Shown: in pieces, positions 37,030-46,734 of the stretch
How positions within the stretch are numbered: the first letter of the stretch is position 1
Layout: every line of letters begins with the position of its first letter
DNA from: Cladobotryum mycophilum
Taxonomy: Eukaryota; Ascomycota; Sordariomycetes; Hypocreales; Hypocreaceae
DNA: 64,000 bases
Direction of reading: 5' to 3'
NCBI GenBank assembly: GCA_036429605.1
Contig: JAVFKD010000015.1
Span: 3,185,421-3,249,420, forward strand
Translations under genes and position numbers: made by a program
The notes under the pieces: generated by a model
The model's database searches: none
What the model saw: the letters and a program-made list of their open reading frames with translations, nothing else
What the model was told of the DNA's origin: nothing

Positions 37030-37483
37030 CTACCCGAGTACGTACACATGTGAATCCTGTACACTATCCTTTCGTGTGAAATCGCCTGCTGTAACAGTCG
37101 TGTTGAAGCAATGGCCAAACCAGTAGCGAACAGTTGGCCCGGTCTCTGTGGTAGTATCTAAAAGAGGTGGATTAGCTACACGCCCATGTTGTCACAAGAA
37201 ATGATTACCACTCACCAGAGAATACGGATGCTGATTTAGTAGATGGTATCTCTTTGCACCACTCCAACACAAGGGAAGACCACTGGTCATAAGTAAGGGC
37301 ATCGTGCCCTGCAATCCAGCCGTCAACCCTAGCTTTGGCCAGGCTCTCGCCAGGCACCCAGTTTTTTGGGCTATCTAGAGGGATTTCCGCCCATTCCTGC
37401 TGGGGTTGATCGGGGAATGTGCCCAAAGTCCGGGTCAGGCCAGTCGAGGCGAGTAGAGAAATGGCAAGGAGGGAGAGCTTCAT
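37030..37483 (-). CDS. Small secreted protein, 131 aa
   Basis: Two exons, 37483-37216 and 37157-37030, joined by a 58 bp intron (GTGAGT..TTTTAG), give 131 residues. Residues 1-17 (MKLSLLAISLLASTGLT) form a signal peptide. The mature part has two cysteines (EWCKEIP and GHCFNTT), which may form one disulphide, and a possible N-glycosylation site at the N-T-T. Without the intron the frame would end after 92 codons. No known family is recognised. An extracellular or effector-like role is possible. Confidence 0.7.
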
Positions 37484-38911
37484 TTTAGACCATAAAAGTG
37501 TGTTGTCGGAGTCTGAATGTAGAGATGGAATGTGATGATGAAAGAAGATAGCATGGGGTGCAGGGTCTTAAAATATACCTTTTAAATATCGCTTCGAGCC
37601 GTGAGTCGAGCAGTGCATCAAGATCATCACTGCATTCCACAAATCTAGGATGCAGGATAAGACCGCAACTAGAGATGTCTTCTTTTTGCGGTGGTTTGTG
37701 TATAACTCGCTGGTATCATTTGTTAGCATTCAGTCTTTTTCAATTCACGTATTCCGCATCTTTGCATGCATGTGCCGCAGTGTGTTGTCTCAGTTGACAC
37801 GGGCTGGGCTGGTGAGTTGGCGGTGGAGCTTCCCCATCTACAAACCTGAATGAGGCAAGCCAAGAGGCCTGAAGTGCAATCATCTGCCACCTTCTGACCG
37901 CTTGAAACTGATCAATCACCTAATTAGGACGCAAATATTATCTATGGATCTTCTCCGAGGTTCAATCTTAGTAATAACAGTCTCTTCTTCAGCTCTCATA
38001 GTCTAGGGATGTTGCATTGAACGGGGCTGGGGCGGTATCTGACGTCTCAGTCCCGGGGACATAACGTAATATTGCATGAAAAATGCATGTTTATATAGAA
38101 CCCCTGCATTAAGCATCAATCACATCAATGAGTGGTGATGGTAGCCACCAGCATGGATACAGTCAGTAGAGGCTAATCTTCAAATACCAGAATAGTGTGA
38201 GCCATCTCTCAAGCTGAGAGCCATTGCCACTCCAATCAGAAGAAATTCATTGATAGCCTATACTAATTTATGAAGTAAGATGTACAGTCCAGGGTAGGTA
38301 TTAGTGTGCAGAAAAATAAAAAGTAAGATGCCTGCCGCCTTGGACCGTTTCTCTTGCAGGAGTGAATGTTAAACGGCCAACAGGGGATTCAATACCCTAG
38401 AAAATTTGTATGTTCATGCTATACCTGATTCTTAGGTGAAACAGTTTACTCTCACAGAAAATTGACTTATGGCTAGAAGTTGAAGCATTGCTCAAAGACG
38501 GCGACCTTGAATATTAGGAACTCAGGGGCTACACCGGCCATGCGAAAGAGGGGAGTTTAGTTATCAGACGCAGCAACAACGGTTGTTGATCAATCAATGC
38601 TACGTCATGACCATATCTAGTTGTCATTTGAAACACTAATTCTGACTTTTGTGATTTGAGGGGCTCTGCCAGCATCCATTATATAAGATGAACGGAGTCA
38701 GGCTCTGAATGGTTTACGGACGTAGGGGGCATGTTGTGTGCAAGTAGGTAGTGTATAAATTAGATACAACGTCACCATACCAGCATTTGTTTATTTCCAA
38801 GACATAAGAGGTTAAGATACGACTTATCACAACATATGCCTCTTGAGTGGAGAATTGGAATGCAACAAATAGATAATCCCCCAACATGGAGAAGAAGCCA
38901 TCTCCAATAAG
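37484..38911. other. Intergenic region
   Basis: About 1.4 kb with no coding sequence that can be supported. It separates the small secreted protein gene from the 3' end of the terpene cyclase gene. Confidence 0.5.
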
Positions 38912-40281
38912 CTAATTAATGTAAGTCGGCTCGGTAAGCACAGATATTCTTCGAGTTTGCTGCACCCTGGCTGCCTCTCGGCCGAAATAACGTTCAGCCC
39001 TGAAACTGTGTTTTTCGTTAGCTAGTGCCTTGTGATTCGTTATTAAACATCGGATATTGACCTTGATCGTATATTTGCCCGGCCCATGTTACGGGCGCCC
39101 TCTACGTAACGTTCCAAGTGGGAGTCAACTCTGCTCCCCCATGATGGCAACTCCCTAATCTTATTGTCCCAGATCAAGAGTTGCTCGTTAAGCAAAGCGC
39201 CTACAGTATCAAAGGCTCCTTGGGCCGAAAGGCCACGCATTCGGCATATGGCAATCATGTTGTGGCGAACACCATCCGCCTCTTCTTTGGGGTACGAGAC
39301 AATATCATTGACGCTGGCACGCGAGCAAGTTATTAGTAAAGAACGTAAAGCATCCTAGGGGAAACTCACATGGCAATCATTTTAAATACGGTGACCTCAA
39401 GCTCCTTGATCACTGGGTGATCAAAGACAGCTGACGGAATGTCTAGGCCATGGGCGTACTCGATCATGACGTACATTGCCCATCCGGCAATGGAGCGACT
39501 ACGAACCTCTAGCATATCGTCAAGCCGAGGAACAGTATCTTGGGAGATGCTGTCGACCTGCATTAGAACGCTATCGCGGTAGTCCTCCATGGCTTTGATA
39601 TATCGCTGGATGGTCTCTGGAGATGATTTCTGCTCAAGGTTTGCTTCTGCATCCATAAAGCTTCAAGGTGATCGAGTGGACTTACCTGGCAAAGCTGATC
39701 GAATATCATATCGTGTGCCTGGACCAACTTTGGCTTCTGTCCATGGTAAGGCAGGCTGAGCATCTTGCTCATCAGACAGTCCATCATCTCATGTGCAGCC
39801 TCCGAATCACCACGCAGCTCGCCTTCGTCAAACACTGTGATTTGGTAAGCTTTTACACAAAGAGACATTCGGTTTGAGAAAGCATACTGTCATCAAACGG
39901 AAAGACCCAGTTGCCCCAATCACTCACAACCCTAAACTTCTCCAGTGGAGCATCTGCGTAGACAACGGCGCAGTAGTATGTGAAGTCGCATTGCCTGACT
40001 TTCTTGGTAGCTCGAGGAGAAAGAGAACAGAATCTGCAAGTTCCATCGCGTAATGGTTAGTAGGTTCTTTAAATGGTATCGAAAGTAGAAACCTACTTAA
40101 TAACCCAGTCTTCGGAACTAGCCTTGACTGCTGCGTAGTCTGGATGAAGTCGTGGCTCATCTCTCAGAAAGGACTTGAACATGTCGGGGAGCAGAACCTC
40201 TGTAGTTCTTGGTACTTGATTCTCGAGGAATCGTGTGTCCGGCTGAGCCGTGCTAGTTGTTGCTTCTGCATACAAAGCCAT
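38912..40281 (-). CDS. Class I terpene cyclase (sesquiterpene synthase type)
   Basis: Six exons on the minus strand (40281-40097, 40033-39888, 39834-39686, 39629-39370, 39313-39062, 39005-38912) total 1,086 nt and 361 residues, the normal length of fungal single-domain cyclases. All joins keep frame. The metal-binding acidic motif is D109-D110-M-F-D-E, made by splicing exons 2 and 3. The NSE motif is N249-D-I-V-S253-Y-P-K-E257, and the C-terminal diphosphate sensor R-Y is at 336-337, supplied by the last exon. The last intron has donor GTCAAT, weaker than the others. The enzyme should ionise a prenyl diphosphate, probably farnesyl diphosphate, and cyclise it. No prenyltransferase domain is present. 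It is divergent from the P450 exon at 41399. Confidence 0.9.
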
Positions 40282-41398
40282 TATTCGCTGGTTCCTCTTG
40301 GCGGAGAGCCCGGTCAAGGCAAGGGGGTTTAACAGAAAGTAGAGTATTTACAAACTGCAAGGCTTGATGGCTGGTCTCTGTTGTATAAAGAGGTGCTATT
40401 TGCAGAGCGAGTAGGTTCTTTAAGTTATATGGAAAAAGAAGATGTATTGTGTAAGTCAAGGCCATGGAGCGCCATTGCCCTCAACCAATTCCAGTCCCAT
40501 ACACTCTCTCGAACAGTGTAAGAGACAGCACATGTCAAACTTTATGTTTGAGAATACGTCTCGTCTACATACAGACCGCCGCTTCTTCCTTTCACATTCC
40601 CCGTGTGCCACCTTGTTATCCCCTTTTTTCCTTTGTTGATCATCGATCGCTAAGAATCAGGCTGGATCGGGCACAAAGAGTACTTGCGGAGAGACGAAAT
40701 TCGGATCCGGAATAAGCGGATGCGGTACAGCTTGTCTTATTTCATCAGCCACCTGCTGACAACGTTACATGAGACTGTGTTGACCGTTACCGAACCACTG
40801 TCCACGAGACGATCAGTGTGATGAACTACTGCACATCGTATTGAACAACCAATCTAGAGAGCCCCCTACAATATTAATTTAGCCTAGCTCATCTGCAACC
40901 TAGCGTTGAAACAAAACTCCACAAAGTATGACAGGCTGAACCAAAATCACGGATCTCGGGATGTTGAGTTGCTGGCTTTACGGACCTTCAGCCCGGTGTA
41001 AATTTTGTACGACACCTTCTCGAGCGTGTTTCATTTATTAGAGTTTCCGGGAATATCCATTATTCATTGTAAAACCCCGGTGTGTCTAGCTTCTTTTGAG
41101 AGGGCTTCTCATCTAGATTCTTTCGCCCTCCGAGACCCGGAGCATCTAGCACGAGGCTGGCTGTCAACGAAATAAAAAGAGGCTTCTCATCCTTCTATTG
41201 AACGCTGACGAGGGTGGCACCAGTAGTCGGTGTCTCAAAGTCGTTCTGCCATGTCTCGGTAAATCAGACGGTAATTGGAATTCTAAACCTCGTCAGTACC
41301 CAACAATTGGGTATCTGGAATCATCCCCCATCCCTACTTCAGCCCGTTCAGAAGTTCAATCCATTCCTTGTGTCATCTAGTTATTTCCATCCACGGCA
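40282..41398. promoter_or_regulatory. Shared promoter region of terpene cyclase and P450
   Basis: The 1.1 kb between two divergent starts carries no gene. A bidirectional promoter is inferred from the layout, which is common for co-regulated pairs in secondary metabolism. No particular factor site is claimed. Confidence 0.45.
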
Positions 41399-41627
41399 AT
41401 GTTGGAAACTTTGTTCTCCAGCCCTCTTTGGCTTTTTGCCACCTACGTCGTCGTAGGAATTTGCGCCTACAACATTCTTCTTTGTATTTACCGATTGACT
41501 CTTCACCCACTTGCCCAATTTCCCGGCCCTAGGCTTGCAAGTGCTTCATATCTCTATGAACTATGGTTTGACTGTATCCTCGGAGGCAGATATACTCGTG
41601 AAATTGCGAGACTCCACGAGATATACG
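41399..41627 (+). pseudogene. Cytochrome P450, first exon only
   Basis: The 76-codon exon starts MLETLFSSPLWLFATYVVVG, a membrane anchor, followed by YRLTLHPLAQFPGPRLASAS, the classic proline-rich hinge of fungal microsomal P450s, and ends HEIYG with a GTGAGT donor at 41628. The exon that should follow (with the heme-binding Cys region) is not found anywhere up to 64,000. Within 100 bp the sequence turns into palindromic repeats and then the transposon nest. The gene is therefore truncated, or split by an insertion of more than 22 kb. As a neighbour of a terpene cyclase it probably once oxidised the cyclase product. Confidence 0.8.
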
Positions 41628-41689
41628 GTGAGTTGCGAGGAAAATGTTAATCAATGGAATGCACTGAATTCCTGTCGCTCTAGGCCAGG

Positions 41690-41850
41690 GTGGCGATCCA
41701 TTCCACGTCCATTTCCACGAGCGTCCATTTATGGAAATGGATGGCCCGTGCGTCCATTTCCATCCATTCCATCGCGCCTGTTATTATATAATCTATCCAT
41801 CCACGGAAAGGTCCCGTGGATGGAAATGGAAGCAGGGGTGCTTGGTCATC
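41690..41850. repeat. Palindromic TCCATTTCCA-rich block at the P450 breakpoint
   Basis: Repeated blocks TCCATTTCCATCCA and the inverse TGGATGGAAATGGA alternate over 160 bp, including a dyad around ACGGAAAGGTCCCGT. The sequence is unlike both the P450 exon before it and the AT-rich DNA after it. Confidence 0.6.
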
Positions 41851-41859
41851 GATGATATC

Positions 41860-42400
41860 ATTGCATAACCCCATGCTTATCCCACTTAATCTTTCTATTA
41901 ATATACCCTATATTCATTAAAAAAGTATATAAATATAATAAAACCTATATATATTTAATATTTATTTATATATAAATAAATAAATCTTATTATATATATT
42001 ATAATATAGTTTTTTTTAACTAATATTATTTTAATTATAATAAGTATTCTTTTAAATTATATATATATAATTACTTTATAATAACTGTGAGGTTTTTGTA
42101 TTGCATTAGGTATAACATTCCAGGTGTTTCCTAGAGCAAAGGTTAGGTTATTATATTAGACTATTAAATATACCTATACACTATCTAGCTTTATATAAAC
42201 TAAAAGAATACTAAGCTTAATTATTACTAATAAACTATTATATATTTTACTTTTATATCTATTAAAAGTAATATAAAAATTTTATTTTATTTTAGCTAAT
42301 AGTATAAAACTTTTATATTAATAGTTACCGCGTTTAGGTATATTTAACTTTAATTAGAAAGGCTTATACCAAGCAAGGATTTTAATATACGATAAAAGCC
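41860..42400. other. AT-rich decayed DNA
   Basis: Extremely AT-rich, with no coding sequence. Such DNA is what RIP leaves of old repeats. It borders the 5' end of LINE copy A. Confidence 0.6.
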
Positions 42401-42503
42401 ATAGCTTATAACGATCTAAAACGCCACCGAATCGAGCTTAAAACGCCAGAAAAACATAATATAAATTAATTAAGGGAAATAGATTCTATCTATTAACACT
42501 GTA

Positions 42504-42529
42504 CCCTTCTGCAATCGCTTGCGGAAGGG
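42504..42529 (+). repeat. Hairpin upstream of ORF1 in LINE copy A
   Basis: Arms CCCTTCTGCA and TGCGGAAGGG with loop ATCGCT. One C-to-T change turns a G-C into a G-T pair. It corresponds to the hairpins in copies B and C. Confidence 0.75.
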
Positions 42530-42954
42530 ATATTAGCCCTTATAGATGGCTTTTATAAGAGTACAGGAAAAGCTTACTCGACGTGATAAACGCGATAAAC
42601 GCGCCACGATCAAAGCTATAGCTATAACCATAGCTAAAGCTATAATACAATTGGCCCTAGTTTAAGCCTAAGCTATAGCTAGTAAAATTACTAGTCTAAA
42701 GGCCATAGATACAATAGAAATAACCTTAGACAATGGTCTAAACGAACAACTAGCTAAAGAGGCCTAAGAGGCCTAAGAGGCCTAACAACAATAACAACTA
42801 GAGGCCCCAAACGCGTTACAGCATATTCAAGTAGCCCTAGAGGCTATAAACAAAGCTTAAGTCATCTAACCATTCTACACTGATCTTATCAATCAACTAG
42901 AGGAAGCTATTAGGCTAGAACAACAAAAACAACCAAGAACACCTTTATACAGCT

Positions 42955-42975
42955 CAGGGCAGCATCCCGACCAAA
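42955..42975 (+). repeat. hAT left terminal inverted repeat
   Basis: 21 bp, one mismatch to the right end; preceded by the target duplication ATACAGCT. Confidence 0.93.
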
Positions 42976-43254
42976 TCTAATAAACAAATCTATCAAATAG
43001 TCAAACAAATGAAGCTATTCCCAACTATCAAATAAATAAATAAAGATAGGTCAAGATTTGATAGATTTGATCAAATATATAGGGTATTTTATAGACCGGA
43101 AAATATATTATCCGGTAATAAAATAGCAATAACGACTAATACTAAATTCTTCCTCGAACGCGAAAACACCACGAATTTAATCTTACATTACTATTTTTAT
43201 CACAATTATAACTTTTCTATTATATCACAACTTCGTTATTCTATTATAACTCCA

Positions 43255-45704
43255 ATGAGTCTCACTATCTTTCAAGCTTCCCGCCCTGTTAGTATACACT
43301 CGCAAATCGCTGCTACAAATGAAACTGCTTCCAATTCCGATTCCGCTCCTGCCGGTCAAAACACACTCGAAAACCTACCGATCGCGAGATGGCGAGGGCG
43401 ACGTTTTATCCCTGAGCGATATCTATCTCGTAAAAGCTCAAGAGGCCGTACAAGCTGGATTAAAAATGAGGGGATCTTTGTTCAAGAGCTCCTTCAAGAT
43501 GACAAGCTTGGAGAGGTCTTTTGGATCTGCCGACGTTGTGATGAACAATATACCCTCGGATTGCCCTTCAAAGCCTCAGCAACAACCTCCGCAACCGATC
43601 ATCTTCGAAAAAAGCATCGTATCATAGAATCTGATCTAACTGATCTATCTACTGGTTCCGAATCCGAAGACCCTAGCCTTCATCCTCGTAAACGACAACG
43701 ATTTCATACTACACCTCTCTCAAAGACCCAGTTATTAAAGATTCACGAGCTTCTTGCTGGTTTTATTGTTGATACAGACCAACCCTTTTCTATCTTCGAT
43801 AATTCGTATATTCGGAAGGTCTTCCTTGAGTTCAATCCGTCGCTTTCAAGTCAAATCTCTTGGAGTCGAACAAGTCAACGTCAATGTGTTAATACCCTCT
43901 TTCTATCAAAGAAAGAGATAATAAAACAGGGACTTCATAACGCTCTTTCACAAATCCACCTTGGCTTTGATCTATGGACTTCACCAAATCGACTTGCAAT
44001 AATGGCGGTTACAGGTCACTTTCTCGACCAAAATGGTCATCAACAACAACGTCTCCTTGCTTTACGAGAGCAGCCTGGATCCCATACAGGTATACACCTT
44101 GCTAATACTCTTCATACAATAGTTAAAGACTGGGGAATATCTACTCGACTTAGAACGATCGTCTCGGATAACGCCTCAAATAACGATACGTGTCTTCAAC
44201 ACCTTTTCAATATCCTAGATCCTACGATGACCTCAGTAAAGATATCAGAACGGCGAATGCGATGCTATGGCCATATACTCAACCTTGTTGCTCGTGCTTA
44301 TTTGTACGGGGAGAATAGTGAATCCTTTGAGCAAGAGTCACAGGTTCATACGATTACAGATAACCTTGATAATGAGCTTAATCATTAGAGAAAGAAAGGC
44401 CCAATTGGCAAGCTACACAATATCGTTAGGTTCATTAGAGCCTCGCCTCAACGGTCCGCCCAATTCAAGAAGATTGTTCCCGAAGAACATGATCATAACG
44501 ACTTTTTGTTACATAACGCGTCACCCCGTGAAGTTGAACTGCTTCTCAATAACGAGACACGGTGGAATTCAACATATCTAATGATTGAACGCGCTATAGA
44601 AAAGCAACAGCAAATCCAAGGCTTCCTAGGGCAGAACCAACTTGAAACAGACCGAAAAAAGCGTATCCCTGACGAGGATATTCTTACGATTGAAGATTGG
44701 CGGCTTTTGATAGAGATTAAAGATATCCTTAAGCCCCTTTGGAGTCAAACGATGCGTTGCCAAGGTTGGGGCAAGGGAGATAGTCACGGCAGGATTTGGG
44801 AGATCATGACAGGCATTGAGTTCCTTCTTACACATCTTGAGCATTGGAAAGTGTTCTTTACCCCCCTACTGATGAGGAAATCGAAGAGACTCAGAGTCAA
44901 ATACAGACTACAAATCGTACCCGAACAACACGAAGCCAACAGCCTTGTTACGATCAGCCAAGACAACGAACCTCACGATCAAATCCAATAAATAAGCTTC
45001 CAGAGCATACAAGAAAGGAATATCTAATACAGGGGGAACGGATACAAGGCCTTGTTGATGATTCAAGATCGTATCTTCGGCTTTCTATTCTGAACGCTTG
45101 GCAAAAGCTTAATTTATATTATACAAAGCTTGGAGAATCACCTCTCTTTGCTGCTGCAGTTATCTTACAGCCTAACCTAGGTATTCGATGGCTTGAAGAT
45201 CGTTGGAATAGTGAGGAACAGCTTGTATGGCTTCGTGATGCAAAGAAAGGTCTTGCTGCATACTGTGAGCGTTGGTATCAGCAACATCCTGATCCTGATC
45301 CTATCATACAAGCTCCAAGCCTTCACGATACCCTCTTTTCCCAACCACCAAGTCTTGATAGTCTTTACGATGATTGGCTCAACTGTACGACCGTACGGCA
45401 AGATGAGGGCTCTGAGCTTGAGAGATACTATCATCTTAAGCTTACACAACGAGTTGATCCAATTCCTTGGTGGATATCTCAAAGGGAATCGTTTCCAATA
45501 CTCAGTAAGCTTGCCTTGGATATATTGGCAATTCCTGCGATGGCTTCGGACTGTGAGAGGGCATTTAGCTTAGCAAAGCTTACACTATCGTCTCAACGAC
45601 TTTCAATGAGGGCCTCAACGCTTGAAAAGGCGCAATGCTTAAAGAACTGGCTAAGGCGAGGAGCAGTTACGCTTGGAGATCCCTTTTTTGTACCAGAATT
45701 ATAG
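43255..45704 (+). pseudogene. hAT transposase with one stop codon and one frame break
   Basis: The coding sequence of about 816 codons starts at ATG 43255. A BED-type zinc finger has C92, C95, H116 and H121 (ICRRCDEQYT and DHLRKKH). The RNase H-like core contains FDLWTSPN and IVSDNASNND, which hold catalytic Asp residues. The C-terminal hAT dimerisation region is recognisable by PAMASDCERAFSLAKLTLSS. A TAG at 44386-44388 replaces an expected Trp, and the frame changes at the C6 run 44861-44866, where seven C would join 'WKVFFT' to 'PPTDEEIEE'. Everything else is open up to TAG 45702-45704. It may be sequencing-limited rather than dead for the second lesion. Confidence 0.88.
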
Positions 45705-45855
45705 ATTAAAGACTAATACAACCTTTTGGGGCTCCGGAATAGCTTCACATTCAATTGATTCAAATCTATCAAATCAAATCAAATCGAGCCAAATCAATCA
45801 AATCTACCCTCTTAATACGATCAAATAGTCAAATCCCAATGCCTCATTTGCTTTG

Positions 45856-45876
45856 TTTGGTCGGGATGCTGCGCTG
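45856..45876 (-). repeat. hAT right terminal inverted repeat
   Basis: Reverse complement begins CAGCGCAGCATCC; followed by the second ATACAGCT. Confidence 0.93.
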
Positions 45877-46734
45877 ATACAGCTCTATAGCTAAGAAAAG
45901 CATAGAACAAAGCCAATGGGCAGAACAAACCCTAAAAAGAACTATAGCAGTTAAGGAATCTATAGTAGCTAAAACAGTACCTTAGAAGCCTAGAAAAACA
46001 GACCTATAAGTTGTTCTTAAGCTAGAAACCGGATATAGCTTCTAAAAACCACTGCCCTCGATTACACTAAGGAACAAGCTAAACCAAGCTCTAGGAGCCA
46101 AGAGTATAGCTAGCGTATAGCAATCAGCTAGAAATAATATAGTTATTACAGCCACATCAGTTTAACTAGCCAGCAATCTCCTTACCTAATAAGACCTTTT
46201 GGAAGAGACCTTCTAAGAATACCTAATCAAACTAACCGAGGTCCCTACTAGATGGATTAAACTAGTAGCTCATGGGGTACTAATCCTAGAAAAAATAAAT
46301 ATTCTTAGTATCTTCTAGGAAGAAACAAAGACTTTTAACCTAATTAAGACTATAGGCCAACCTAGATGGCTTAAAATACTATTCGCGGAATAAAAAGCCG
46401 GCTTAGTAGTGTTTATAGTATTAATAAAAGCGTATAGTAAGTATAGTAAAAAGCAAGGACTTTATATAGCTAGGGTTAGAACTAGGGTAGTCCTATATAA
46501 AGCCTATATAGCTAAAACCTAGTGCTTCCGTTGCTTAGGCTTTAACTATAACGCTAGGAACTGCCGCAAGGCTTATAAATGTGCTATATATGCTGGTAGC
46601 TATAACACAAAGAACTACAGCTGCCCTAGCTACAAGGCCAGGTCTAGCTACCAACACCAGGAACCCAAATGTGCTAACTATATGGGTAACCACTAGGTAA
46701 ATAGTATAGACTATAAGACTTATAAGGCTATCTT

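Larger units (their letters stand above)
42955..45876 (+). mobile_element. hAT-superfamily DNA transposon, 2.92 kb, inserted in LINE copy A
   Basis: Ends are 21 bp inverted repeats with one mismatch: CAGGGCAGCATCCCGACCAAA at the left and CAGCGCAGCATCCCGACCAAA read from the right. The 8 bp target duplication ATACAGCT is exact (42947-42954 and 45877-45884), as expected for hAT. Subterminal DNA on both sides has many copies of ATCAAAT, candidate transposase-binding sites. The element is not RIP-mutated although its LINE host is, so it arrived after the RIP of copy A, or escaped it as a single copy. Confidence 0.95.

Noticed and set aside
39563..39868. Unspliced reading of terpene cyclase exon 3 through the following intron
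   Set aside because: The frame after GTAAGT leads to unrelated sequence; splicing to AG before 39629 restores the cyclase sequence.
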